In this document: positions 44,496 through 53,183 of the stretch, piece after piece
Layout: every line of letters begins with the position of its first letter
How positions within the stretch are numbered: the stretch's first letter is position 1
Assembly: GCF_003350405.1 (NCBI RefSeq)
Contig: NZ_QQAW01000003.1
Coordinates: forward strand, 186,001 to 250,000
Source of the DNA: Gluconacetobacter liquefaciens
GTDB lineage: Bacteria; Pseudomonadota; Alphaproteobacteria; Acetobacterales; Acetobacteraceae
Direction of reading: 5' to 3'
Length of the DNA: 64,000 bases
Translations under genes and position numbers: made by a program
The notes under the pieces: model-generated
Told to the model about the DNA's origin: nothing
Database searches by the model: none
What the model saw: the letters and a program-made list of their open reading frames with translations, nothing else

Positions 44496-44656
44496 ACGGC
44501 TGCTTTGTTCGCTCGGTCTGCCGGCATAATGCGACGCGCTTTTGCACCCCGCATGACGGTGCTTTCGTCACAAAACAAGTCATTGGGCGTGTGGCCCCTT
44601 TTCGTGCTGTCATCACGGATGTTAAGAACAGTGACAATACAGGAAGGGAGCCATGC

Positions 44657-44794
44657 ATGCCTGAAATCGAGGATCGTGCGCCCCAGGCACCGCTGCGCGA
44701 CGTATTTCAGTTGATGGGTGCGATCCTGTTTGTCATCGGCATGATCCTGATCGGTTGGCGGGCGGCTTTTTTCTCGGGAGTGTGGCCTGCCTGA
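44657..44794 (+). CDS. Small single-pass membrane protein, 45 aa
   Basis: This short ORF begins with ATG at 44657, preceded by GGAAGGGAG, and encodes an acidic N-terminus (MPEIEDRAPQAPLRD) followed by one hydrophobic segment (LMGAILFVIGMILIGW). It has no recognised family. The ribosome site and the sensible membrane topology support translation. It stands alone between the SDR gene and the convergent aldo/keto reductase. Confidence 0.5.
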   Translation: MPEIEDRAPQAPLRDVFQLMGAILFVIGMILIGWRAAFFSGVWPA

Positions 44795-44851
44795 CCTCTC
44801 TTCGGGGCTGTTTCGCTTTGCATGGCGAGGGCGGTTGGGCCTGATGGGTGA

Positions 44852-45811
44852 TCAATCATTACCGGATAGCGCGGTCGCGAGCGCAGTGCGTTCTTCGGCC
44901 GTCAGCGGGTGTGCGGCGGCGGCGACGTTGGCCTCGATCTGAGCGGGGCGGGTGGCGCCGGCAATGACCGATCCTATGACATCGTGTGACAGGAGCCAGC
45001 CGAAGGCCAGTTCGGTCAGGCTGCGCCCATGCGTGCGGGCAACGGTATCCAGCCGGTCGAGAAGGGTCCAGTTGGCGTCGGTCAGGTAGCGGTCGGCCAG
45101 ATGGATCCACGCACTCAGCCGGCTGCCGGGGGGTGGCGGTGTGCCGCGATGGTATTTTCCGGTCAGGATACCGCTGGCCAGAGGGAAATAAGGGAGCAGC
45201 CCCAGGCCGTAATGACGGATTGCCGGCACCAGATCGCGCAATGCGTCCCGCGCCAGCAGGGACAGTTCGTCCTGGCATGAGATGAAGCCCGCCTGGCCGG
45301 CCGCGCGGGCGATGTGGCAGGCGTCGGCGACCTGCCAGGCCGGAAAATTGGAACAGCCGGCATAGAGGATCTTTCCCTCGCGGGTCAGGTCGTCCAGAGC
45401 GCGCAGAGTCTCCTCGAGCGGGGTGGCCGGGTCGGGGGTATGGACCTGGTACAGATCGATCCGGTCCGTGCGCAGGCGAGTCAGACTGGCTTCGACGGCC
45501 CGGCGGATATAGCGGCGCGAGGCGCCCTGAAGATGACCTTCCGCATCCATGGGCATGCCGAATTTGGTGGCCAGCACGATCGCGTTGCGGTGTGACCCGA
45601 GGATTGCGCCCAGCGCTTCCTCGGATGCGCCGTAATGGGCTTCGCGCCGGCCATAGACGTCCGCGACATCGAACAGGGTGATGCCGCTGTCCAGGGCCTG
45701 ATGGACCACCGCCCGGGACTCTTCCAGCCCGATGCGGCCGCCCAGATTGTTGCAGCCCAGCCCGACGGCGGAGACGCGGAGGCCGGAACGGCCGAGGTGG
45801 CGATATTCCAT
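44852..45811 (-). CDS. Aldo/keto reductase
   Basis: This 319-residue TIM-barrel NAD(P)H oxidoreductase has MEYRHLGRSGLRVSAVGLG at the start, the catalytic Asp/Tyr in FDVADVYGRREAHYG near residues 48-57, Lys in LATKFGMP, and His in LYQVHTPDP. It resembles the YghZ/PdxI-like AKR subgroup. The ATG at 45811 follows AGGTTTTCC. It lies 20 bases downstream of the exported nuclease-fold gene on the same strand. The substrate is not predictable. Confidence 0.87.
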   Translation of the reverse strand: MEYRHLGRSGLRVSAVGLGCNNLGGRIGLEESRAVVHQALDSGITLFDVADVYGRREAHYGASEEALGAILGSHRNAIVLATKFGMPMDAEGHLQGASRRYIRRAVEASLTRLRTDRIDLYQVHTPDPATPLEETLRALDDLTREGKILYAGCSNFPAWQVADACHIARAAGQAGFISCQDELSLLARDALRDLVPAIRHYGLGLLPYFPLASGILTGKYHRGTPPPPGSRLSAWIHLADRYLTDANWTLLDRLDTVARTHGRSLTELAFGWLLSHDVIGSVIAGATRPAQIEANVAAAAHPLTAEERTALATALSGND

Positions 45812-45831
45812 AGGAAAACCTTCCTGCCCGG

Positions 45832-46743
45832 TCAGGGCATTTCCAGCCCGACCGAGACGGGGCAATGATCGGACAGGTCCGGCGCCTGGGCGGGGTCCTG
45901 CGCGTCGTATGTCAGGACCCGGAGGCTGTCGGGGCGGAGCCATGCGCGGGCCTGGTTGCCCAGCATGATGTGGTCGATGAAATAGGTGCCGCCCCAGCAT
46001 GGGCTGGCGCGCCCTGCCGTGGTCAATGTCAGGGGACCGTCGGTTTCCAGTTGCCGGAAAAACGGGTCGGACGGGGTGAGGTTGCGGTTGAAGTCCCCCA
46101 TGACCAGGAAGGCTACGCCTTCATCCTGTCGCTGGGCAATCCAGTCATCCAACACCGTCAGTTGCCGGGCGAGCGTGCGGCAGGCCGGTCGCCGGTCGGC
46201 CAGGGCCGCGTTGCGGCAGCCGGCCTTGAGATGCACGATGAGGATGCGCAGGCTGGCGGCTCCGTCGCCGATCGTGACATCCAGCCCTGTCCGCAGATGA
46301 TGGGGGGCGTCGGGCGGATAGACGTCGAGTTCCGACAGGTCCGGATGGCGGGTGATGGTCAACCTGGCGGCGACCGCCAGCCCGACGCGCTGGACCACAT
46401 GGTCGTCGCTCATGACGATCCGGTAACGGTCGGGCGGGAACAGGCGGGCGGCGAGGGTTGGGGAATCGACTTCCTGAAACCCGATGATGTCGGCGTTGAG
46501 CCGTGTGGCGTAGAGCGCCAATTGGCGCAGGCCGGCGTCGCTGCGATGATGAAGGTCGGGGGGCAGAGCGGGATCGCCCGATGGCCGTGCCGTGAGCCAG
46601 TCCAGGTTCCAGGTCGAGACCTTGATCGTGCGGGCGGCCGCGCCGTGGAGGGGCAGTGTGGTGAGGACGGCCATCAGCCACCCGGCGCAGGCCAGGAGGC
46701 GGATGACCGTCGATCGTGGATCAGGCCTGTACAGGCTTCGCAT
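45832..46743 (-). CDS. Exported endonuclease/exonuclease/phosphatase-fold protein
   Basis: The 303-residue protein has an N-terminal signal peptide (hydrophobic LLACAGWLMAVLTTLPLHGAAA) and an EEP domain: VSTWNLDWL, GFQEVDS with the metal Glu, ILIVHLKAGC, VMGDFNRN and the C-terminal SDHCPVSVGLE. These are the catalytic signatures of DNase I/sphingomyelinase-type phosphoesterases. It is probably periplasmic. It overlaps the end of the carbonic anhydrase gene by 23 bases, so the two are likely co-transcribed. The substrate is unknown. Confidence 0.83.
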   Translation of the reverse strand: MRSLYRPDPRSTVIRLLACAGWLMAVLTTLPLHGAAARTIKVSTWNLDWLTARPSGDPALPPDLHHRSDAGLRQLALYATRLNADIIGFQEVDSPTLAARLFPPDRYRIVMSDDHVVQRVGLAVAARLTITRHPDLSELDVYPPDAPHHLRTGLDVTIGDGAASLRILIVHLKAGCRNAALADRRPACRTLARQLTVLDDWIAQRQDEGVAFLVMGDFNRNLTPSDPFFRQLETDGPLTLTTAGRASPCWGGTYFIDHIMLGNQARAWLRPDSLRVLTYDAQDPAQAPDLSDHCPVSVGLEMP

Positions 46744-47419
46744 CCACCTCGCGGGTCAGGCGGGAGATGGCTTCATCGACGTGGATGCTGGAGCGCGTGG
46801 TCTCGTCCAGGATCACGACTTCGCCGCTGGCGATATCGTAGAACCAGCCCTGCAGGATCAGCGTGTTGCGGGCCAGGGCGGCGGCTACGGCCGGATGGGT
46901 GCGCAGATGGGCGATCTGTAGCAGCACATTCTGTTCCGCCAGACTCCGCACGGATTCCGGACCAGCGTCGGTTGCCTTCAGCGCGCCGGCGACGGCCCGC
47001 GCGGCTTCGGCATTGCGCAGCCAGGAGGCGACGGTGGGCATGTGGGCGAGTTTCGACGGATCGGGGTCCAGCAGCGCTTTCATCGCCCCGCAATCCGAGT
47101 GACCGCAGACGATGATATGCGATACGCCCAGTGCCAGGACCGCATATTCGATGGCTGACGACACGCCGCCCAGCATTTCGCCGTAGGCGGGGACGATGTT
47201 GCCGATATTGCGCAGCACGAACAGGTCGCCCGGCTGGGTCTGCGTGATCAGGCTGGGATTCACGCGGCTGTCGGCGCAGGCGATGAACAGCGTGTCCGGA
47301 GATTGCTGGCCAGCCAGTTCCGCGAACAGTTCGCGATTCTGCGGGAAGATCTCGGCATTGAATTTCTCGACCCCGTGCAGGAGCGAAATCAATGTTTTCT
47401 TGGCATCAGTGTCGGCCAT
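46721..47419 (-). CDS. Beta-class carbonic anhydrase
   Basis: This 232-residue enzyme interconverts CO2 and bicarbonate. Zinc ligands and catalytic dyad are visible in FIACADSRVNPSL (Cys, Asp, Arg) and VCGHSDCGAMKAL (His, Cys); RNIGNIVPAYG is also conserved. The length and spacing match the Can/CynT family. It precedes the exported phosphoesterase gene on the same strand. Confidence 0.93.
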   Translation of the reverse strand: MADTDAKKTLISLLHGVEKFNAEIFPQNRELFAELAGQQSPDTLFIACADSRVNPSLITQTQPGDLFVLRNIGNIVPAYGEMLGGVSSAIEYAVLALGVSHIIVCGHSDCGAMKALLDPDPSKLAHMPTVASWLRNAEAARAVAGALKATDAGPESVRSLAEQNVLLQIAHLRTHPAVAAALARNTLILQGWFYDIASGEVVILDETTRSSIHVDEAISRLTREVDAKPVQA

Positions 47420-47636
47420 CGAAGGTCCCTATGTTCTGAAGTCCGCCTGGAACTCCACAGTGGCGTTCGAACGGTCACCCTGACAACGGCCGTCCTGCAG
47501 GAGGCGTGCCGTTTTGGCATGTGGGCGCCGGGGCGCCGGCATGGCCGGGCCCATCGAAGATAGCATGGAAACGAGGACGGCACAGGTCCGGTTTCGCCTG
47601 TGGAGGCTCGGGACATACTATGTCAGGCGCCGGACA

Positions 47637-47665
47637 CATCGCCGTGCCATCGGGACACGGCGATG
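47637..47665 (-). terminator. Hairpin downstream of alaS
   Basis: CATCGCCGTG and CACGGCGATG form a 10-base perfect stem with a 9-base loop, 16 bases beyond the alaS stop. There is no T-run on the - strand. The remaining 47420-47636 stretch shows nothing recognisable. Confidence 0.4.
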
Positions 47666-47680
47666 GGGAGGCTATTAAGG

Positions 47681-50317
47681 TCAGGTCAGGGACTTGCGTA
47701 CCGCGTCGAGCGCCGCGTCGGCCTGCGATACGTCCGGGCCGCCGGCCTGGGCCATGTCGCGCCGTCCGCCGCCGCCCTTGCCGCCCATGGCGGCACTGGC
47801 GGCCCGTACGAGTTCGACCGCGTCGAAACGTTCGGTGAGATCGGCGGTGACGCTGACGACGACGCTGCCCTTGCCGTCGGCGATGGAGACCAGGGCCACC
47901 ACGCCCGAGCCGACCTGCTGGCGCAGGGAGTCGGCCAGAGGCTTGAGTTCGCGCGCCGGCAGATCGCCCACATTGCGGGCGATGAAGCCGATGCCGTTGA
48001 TCGTCTCGGTGCTGGCGCCGCCGTCGCCGCCGCTGGCCAGCTTGCGTTGCAGGTCGGAGATCTGGCGTTCCATGACCTTGCGTTCTTCGAGGATCACCGC
48101 CAGCCGCTCGGGGGCTTCGGCGGCCGAGACGCGCAGCATCGCCGCCACCTGGGCCAGCCGCTGCTCGGTGGCGATCGAGGCCGTCTCGGCGGTCTTGCCG
48201 GTGACCGCCTCAATGCGACGGATGCCGGCCGAGACGCCGCTTTCCGACGTGATGCGGAACAGGCCGATATCGCCGGTGCGGTTGACATGCGTGCCACCGC
48301 ACAGCTCGATCGACCAGGCCGGACGGTTTTCCTCGGCCGGGCCCATGAATACGACCCGGACTTCATCGCCGTATTTCTCGCCGAACAGGGCCATCGCGCC
48401 CTGTGCCACCGCTTCCTCCTGCGACATCGGGCGGGTGGTGACCGCGCTGTTTTCACGGATGCGGGCATTCACCTCGGCTTCGACCTCGGCGATCTCCTCC
48501 GGCGTCAGAGGGCGGGGCTGGCTGATGTCGAAGCGCAGGCGGTCGGGCGCGTTCAGGCTGCCTTTCTGCGTGACGTGCGCGCCCAGGCGCCGGCGCAGGG
48601 CCTCGTGCAGCAGGTGGGTGGCGGAATGATGCGCGCGGATCGCGCTGCGTCGCTCGTGATCGACGGTGGCGGTGACTGCCTGGCCGACGCGGACCGTGCC
48701 TTCGATCACCGTGCCCGAATGCACCAGCAGGTCGCCCAGCCGCTTCTGGGTGTCGGTGACGGCGATACGCAGGCCGGGCGCGGTGATCAGGCCGGTATCG
48801 CCGACCTGGCCGCCGCTTTCGCCGTAGAACGGGGTCTGGTTGAGCAGCAGGGCGACCTCGGTTCCGGCCGGGGCGTCGGTCACGGACTGGCCTTTGCTGA
48901 CGATGGCCTGGATTTCGGCATCCGCCTGTTCGGTCGCATAGCCCAGGAACTCGGTGGCGCCGAACGTGTCGCGGGCCTCGAACCACACGGTTTCGGTCGC
49001 GCTGTCGCCCGAGCCGCTCCATGCGGCGCGGGCGCGCTCGCGCTGCACCTGCATCGCGGCGTCGAAGCCCGCGACATCGACCTCGTGGCTGCCGCCGCGC
49101 AGGGCGTCCTGCGTCAGGTCCAGCGGGAAGCCGAACGTGTCGTAGAGTTTGAACGCCACGTCGCCGGGCAGTTTCTGGCCGTCACCCAGCTTCGCCGTCT
49201 CGTCGGACAGCAGCGTCAGGCCGCGTTCCAGCATCGCCTTGAAGCGTTCTTCCTCGCCGCGCATGGTCTCGCGGATCAGGGCTTCGGCCTGGACTAGTTC
49301 GGGGTAGGCGGCGCCCATCTGGCGCACCAGGGCGGGAACCAGGCGGTGGAATACCGTCTCCTTGGTGCCCATCATGTGCAGGTGGCGCATCGCGCGGCGC
49401 ATGATGCGGCGCAGGACGTAGCCGCGACCGTCCTTGGACGGCAGCACGCCGTCCGCGATCAGGAACGAGGTGGAGCGCAGGTGATCGGCCACCACGCGGT
49501 GGCTGGCGCGGAACGGGCCGTCCGGGTCCTGGCCCGTGACCTCGGCCGAGGCCAGGATCAGGGCGCGCATCGTGTCCGTGTCGTAATTGTCGCGCTTGCC
49601 CTGCATGATGGCGGCGAAGCGTTCCAGCCCCATGCCGGTGTCGATCGAGGGGCGCGGCAGCGGCGAGCGGACGCCCGGCGGGTCCTCGAAGAACTGCATG
49701 AACACGAGGTTCCAGATCTCGACGAACCGGTCGCCATCCTCGTCGGGCGAGCCGGGGGGGCCGCCGGGAACGTCAGGACCGTGGTCGTAGAAGATTTCCG
49801 AGCACGGGCCGCAGGGGCCGGTATCGCCCATGCGCCAGAAATTGTCGGAGGTGCCGATGCGGATGATCCGCTGGTCGGGCAGGCCGGCGATCTTGCGCCA
49901 CAAGGCTGCTGCGTCCTCGTCTTCTGCGTAGACGGTGACCAGCAGTTTTTCGGCGGGCAGGCCGAAATTGCGGGTGATCAGGTTCCAGGCGAATTCGATC
50001 GCTTCGGGCTTGAAATAGTCGCCGAAGGAGAAATTCCCCATCATCTCGAAGAAGGTGTGATGGCGGGCGGTGTAACCGACATTATCCAGGTCGTTATGCT
50101 TGCCGCCGGCGCGGACCACCTTCTGCGCCGTGGTGGCGCGCGCGTAGGGGCGGGTTTCCTGCCCGGTGAAGACGTTCTTGAACTGGACCATGCCGGCATT
50201 CGTGAACAGCAGGGTCGGGTCGTTGCGCGGCACCAGCGACGAGGACGGCACGATCTGATGACCGTTGGCCGCGAAATAGTCGAGGAAGGTCGCGCGGATA
50301 TCGTTTGTGGAGGTCAT
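47681..50317 (-). CDS. alaS: Alanyl-tRNA synthetase
   Basis: This 878-residue class II synthetase charges tRNA-Ala. The N-terminal catalytic core contains [21 protein letters not shown] and RDNYDTD. The editing domain has [14 protein letters not shown], with both metal-binding histidines, and the matching [13 protein letters not shown]. The C-terminal C-Ala region ends with [16 protein letters not shown]. The start [15 protein letters not shown] at 50317 is at the conserved N-terminus. It diverges from tenA. Confidence 0.97.
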   Translation of the reverse strand: MTSTNDIRATFLDYFAANGHQIVPSSSLVPRNDPTLLFTNAGMVQFKNVFTGQETRPYARATTAQKVVRAGGKHNDLDNVGYTARHHTFFEMMGNFSFGDYFKPEAIEFAWNLITRNFGLPAEKLLVTVYAEDEDAAALWRKIAGLPDQRIIRIGTSDNFWRMGDTGPCGPCSEIFYDHGPDVPGGPPGSPDEDGDRFVEIWNLVFMQFFEDPPGVRSPLPRPSIDTGMGLERFAAIMQGKRDNYDTDTMRALILASAEVTGQDPDGPFRASHRVVADHLRSTSFLIADGVLPSKDGRGYVLRRIMRRAMRHLHMMGTKETVFHRLVPALVRQMGAAYPELVQAEALIRETMRGEEERFKAMLERGLTLLSDETAKLGDGQKLPGDVAFKLYDTFGFPLDLTQDALRGGSHEVDVAGFDAAMQVQRERARAAWSGSGDSATETVWFEARDTFGATEFLGYATEQADAEIQAIVSKGQSVTDAPAGTEVALLLNQTPFYGESGGQVGDTGLITAPGLRIAVTDTQKRLGDLLVHSGTVIEGTVRVGQAVTATVDHERRSAIRAHHSATHLLHEALRRRLGAHVTQKGSLNAPDRLRFDISQPRPLTPEEIAEVEAEVNARIRENSAVTTRPMSQEEAVAQGAMALFGEKYGDEVRVVFMGPAEENRPAWSIELCGGTHVNRTGDIGLFRITSESGVSAGIRRIEAVTGKTAETASIATEQRLAQVAAMLRVSAAEAPERLAVILEERKVMERQISDLQRKLASGGDGGASTETINGIGFIARNVGDLPARELKPLADSLRQQVGSGVVALVSIADGKGSVVVSVTADLTERFDAVELVRAASAAMGGKGGGGRRDMAQAGGPDVSQADAALDAVRKSLT

Positions 50318-50463
50318 GGCGGAGGGCTGACGATCCTGAAATGGCGAAGGCTGGAAAGCTCGGATACCATCACCTAGCGCACGGCGTGCCCGGCAGGAAG
50401 AGCAAGGGCGCGTGGTGAGGCGAATCGGCGCCCCCATAAAAACACCGACGGAAGGACGAACGC

Positions 50464-51168
50464 ATGAACTGGATCGCGGAACGGGACTGGCCCCGGCTGG
50501 AGCAGGGCCTGGCCGGCAGGCTGCGGCGCGATTGCGGCGCGGACTGGGAACGGTTCATTGACCATCCCTTCGTCCGTGGCATGGCGGACGGGACGCTGCC
50601 CGAGGCCGATTTCAGGCGCTTCCTGATCCAGGACTATCTGTACCTGATCCAGTATGCGCGGGCTTATGCGCTGGCGATCTACAAGGCCGATACGATGGAG
50701 GACATGCGCTCGGCCTCCGGCATCGTGTCCGGCCTGCTGGATACCGAACTGGCGCTGCATATTGCCTATTGCGCGGGATGGGGACTGTGCGTGGAGGATC
50801 TGCATGGCCAGCCCGAATCCCTGGAACTGCTGGCCTATACCCGTTTCATTCTCGACCGGGGGCAGACGGGCGACCTGCTGGACCTGATCGTGACGCTGGC
50901 GCCGTGCCTGATCGGCTACGGCGAAATCGGTGCCCGCCTGATGGCTGACCCGGCAACCCGGCGGGAGGGGAATCCCTACTGGGATTGGATTGCCCTTTAT
51001 GGGGGCGAAAAGTTTATCGGGCTGGTGGATGCCGGGCTCATGACGCTGGAAAGGCTGGCTGAGCGCTATGGCGCGGAGGGGCGCTATCCTGCGCTGCTTG
51101 CCGAATTCCGGACCGCCGTGAAGCTGGAGGCTGCGTTCTGGCATGCCGGCCGGTCCGGTATGCTCTGA
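50464..51168 (+). CDS. tenA: TenA-family thiaminase II / aminopyrimidine aminohydrolase
   Basis: This 234-residue all-helical protein is predicted to hydrolyse amino-pyrimidine degradation products for thiamine salvage. [19 protein letters not shown] carries the Asp/Tyr active-site residues near 57-60. [13 protein letters not shown] has the nucleophilic Cys near residue 144, and [13 protein letters not shown] has the C-terminal Glu near 223. It starts with a GGAAGGACG site upstream. No thiamine riboswitch is visible in the 146-base leader and no other thiamine genes are near. Confidence 0.87.
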   Translation: MNWIAERDWPRLEQGLAGRLRRDCGADWERFIDHPFVRGMADGTLPEADFRRFLIQDYLYLIQYARAYALAIYKADTMEDMRSASGIVSGLLDTELALHIAYCAGWGLCVEDLHGQPESLELLAYTRFILDRGQTGDLLDLIVTLAPCLIGYGEIGARLMADPATRREGNPYWDWIALYGGEKFIGLVDAGLMTLERLAERYGAEGRYPALLAEFRTAVKLEAAFWHAGRSGML

Positions 51169-51178
51169 TCCGTCGGAT

Positions 51179-51643
51179 TTAGGGGCTCTGCTGCCGTTGG
51201 CGGAAGACCATCCGGTGGCTGAGCGTGAAATTGGCGGCCAGGCCGGCAAGGGCTCCGGCGGCCAGAGCCAGGACGGGAACGGCCCGGCACAGGGGAAACA
51301 GCAGGAACAGCGCGAAGACCATGCCGCGATTCATGATGAAACCCACTGAACTGGCCAGCAGGAAACGGGCCCACTGAATCAGGGGCCGGTCGGCATGTAC
51401 GACGTGACGGAACGTCCAGAGCCGATTCATCAGCCAGTTCATGCTCGCTGCGATGAAATAGGCCAGCACGGTGGCGCCCACGAGGCCCAGCAGGGGGCGG
51501 AAACCGTAGACCGCCAGCGTATCCCAGATCAGCCCCGATGTTCCGACGATCCCGAATTTCAGGAATGACCAGATCCGGGCGCGCAGGTCGCCTTTCGCAC
51601 CGGGAAGCGGGACATCGGCGGGAGAGGGGCGGGAATCCGGCAC
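51179..51643 (-). CDS. GtrA-family membrane protein
   Basis: This 154-residue protein has four predicted transmembrane segments in the GtrA/DPMS pattern: FLKFGIVGTSGLIWDTLAVY, LVGATVLAYFIAASMNWLMN with RLWTF, FLLASSVGFIMNRGMVF, and ALAGLAANFTLSHRMVF. Such proteins help flip undecaprenyl-linked sugars for polysaccharide or O-antigen modification. No glycosyltransferase partner is adjacent. It converges with tenA and lies downstream of the ompA terminator. Confidence 0.83.
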   Translation of the reverse strand: MPDSRPSPADVPLPGAKGDLRARIWSFLKFGIVGTSGLIWDTLAVYGFRPLLGLVGATVLAYFIAASMNWLMNRLWTFRHVVHADRPLIQWARFLLASSVGFIMNRGMVFALFLLFPLCRAVPVLALAAGALAGLAANFTLSHRMVFRQRQQSP

Positions 51644-51683
51644 GGCGCGCGGTCTCGTCGGCTATGGATATGAAGGGCGCGCA

Positions 51684-51711
51684 ATAAAAAAGGGATGCCC
51701 GAAGGCATCCC
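51684..51711 (-). terminator. Intrinsic terminator of the ompA-like gene
   Basis: On the - strand GGGATGCC, a TTCG loop and GGCATCCC form a perfect stem followed by TTTTTTATTG. It is 36 bases beyond the OmpA-family stop. This is a textbook Rho-independent terminator. Confidence 0.9.
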
Positions 51712-51747
51712 TCTTTACCCTGTCGAACCAGGCGGAAACCGCCAGGA

Positions 51748-52875
51748 TCAGTGCAGGATGATTTCCACGCGACGGTTCTGCGGCTCGCGGGTGTTCGGAC
51801 CCGTCGGAACCAGCGGATGCGCCTCGCCGTAACCATGGATGTCGATCGCGTTCGCGGGCACGCCGTCACGGATCAGTTCAGCCTTCACGCTCTGCGCGCG
51901 ACGGTTGGACAGGCCGAGGTTGTACTTCTCGCCACGCGGACCCGGATGGGCCGCCGAGTTGTCGGTGTAGCCGTTGACTTCGATCCGCGTCGTCTGGATG
52001 TGGGTCGAGGCCTGGGCGGCTTCGGCCACGATCTCACGCGCGCGGCCCGTCAGGTCCGAACGATCCCAGTCGAAGAACACCAGGTAGGTGCGCGCCGGGG
52101 TCGGGGCGGGCGGCACAACGACCGGAGCCGGCGGCGGCGGCGGCGGCGCGGTGTCGAACGCATAGCGCAGACCCAGGATGAACTGGTGGTTGAAGCGATG
52201 GTCGAAGTTCGCGTGACCACGGCTCAGGCCCGACGGGCTGTACGAGGACATCGTGAATGAGCCGTTGTTGAAGGTCTGGCCGACCATGCGGTACTGCGCG
52301 GTGATCTGCAGGCCCGGGACGTTCGGGACGTCGAAAGCCGCACCGGCGATGCCCTGGTAGGCGAAACCACCCGTCGTGCCGCCCAGGCGGTCAACGCGGT
52401 TGGCCGAGCTGGCGTAGCTGGTCGTGGTCGGGTTGTAGTGCTGCCACAGATAGCCGGCACCGACACCGACGAACGGCGTCACCGGAACATCGATCCCGAA
52501 CTGCTTCAGGTCGATATCATACAGCACGTTCACCAGGCCGCCATAGGACTGGTCGCTGCCGCTGGTCTTGGCCGGAGCGGTGCCGCTGCGGTGGTTGATC
52601 TCAGAGTAGTTATAGAGACCTTCAACCTCGACGCGCAGGCCGTTGCCGAGGCCCCAGCCGAAGGCGCCGAAGCCCGTGAAGCCGTCATGATGACGGTACT
52701 GCGACGAACTGGACACGCCAGCCGTCGGATTGTTGGCGAAATGGCCATGCTGGTTCTGGACCAGGTTATAACCACCGCCCAGATCGACATACGGACCGGT
52801 AATGATTGTCGCGTTGGCTGCAACAGGTGCAGCTGCCATCAGCGTGGTGGCGAGTAATGCCGTGCGGAGACGCAT
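51748..52875 (-). CDS. OmpA-family outer-membrane protein
   Basis: This 375-residue protein starts with a clear signal peptide (MRLRTALLATTLMAAAPVAA, cleavage after ANA near residue 23). It continues with a predicted eight-stranded barrel (GPYVDLGGGYNL to FILGLRYAF, residues 28-240). A Pro-rich hinge (APPPPPPAP) and an OmpA/MotB peptidoglycan-binding domain follow (YLVFFDWDRSDLT, IEVNGYTDNSA, LSNRRAQSVKAEL). The start at 52875 follows AGAGGACG. It is monocistronic with a strong terminator, consistent with an abundant envelope protein. Confidence 0.92.
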   Translation of the reverse strand: MRLRTALLATTLMAAAPVAANATIITGPYVDLGGGYNLVQNQHGHFANNPTAGVSSSSQYRHHDGFTGFGAFGWGLGNGLRVEVEGLYNYSEINHRSGTAPAKTSGSDQSYGGLVNVLYDIDLKQFGIDVPVTPFVGVGAGYLWQHYNPTTTSYASSANRVDRLGGTTGGFAYQGIAGAAFDVPNVPGLQITAQYRMVGQTFNNGSFTMSSYSPSGLSRGHANFDHRFNHQFILGLRYAFDTAPPPPPPAPVVVPPAPTPARTYLVFFDWDRSDLTGRAREIVAEAAQASTHIQTTRIEVNGYTDNSAAHPGPRGEKYNLGLSNRRAQSVKAELIRDGVPANAIDIHGYGEAHPLVPTGPNTREPQNRRVEIILH

Positions 52876-53177
52876 TTTTTCGTCCTCTTGATCATCCGTT
52901 CGAGTAACCGTCAAACCACAGACGGCCAACCTCAGCGTGATGCTTAACCCCCTATAGAACTTCCGGTTCCGGATTAGGAACCCGCATCGAGGGCAAAGCA
53001 GCCATTACCATTGAGCACCGTGTTGAAAAAGCAACAGTTTGTTTCGATAAGATTACGTGCGGATTGCAACTATTTCCCGGCGAGGGGAATTCAACGACAC
53101 CTCCCGAGCGGGGCTATGGCAGGATTATGTGATATCCGCGCATCTGTGTTGCGATATCGCAACGCATGACGGAAGCG
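52876..53177. other. ompA upstream region and aroKB 3' region
   Basis: This 302-base stretch has no gene. It contains the inverted repeat GGTTCC/GGAACC at 52965-52982, about 90-107 bases upstream of the ompA start, and a CTATAG element at 52952-52957 that may belong to the promoter. The perfect palindrome GTTGCGATATCGCAAC lies at 53148-53163. Confidence 0.5.
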
Positions 53178-53183
53178 TCATGC
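53164..53183 (-). terminator. Hairpin overlapping the aroKB stop
   Basis: GCATGACG and CGTCATGC form a perfect 8-base stem with loop GAAG that spans the aroKB stop codon. It is immediately followed by the palindrome at 53148-53163. There is no T-run. Confidence 0.4.

Noticed and set aside
50318-50463. Thiamine pyrophosphate riboswitch before tenA
   Set aside because: The conserved CTGAGA and GGATAA-type segments of the THI element are not present.
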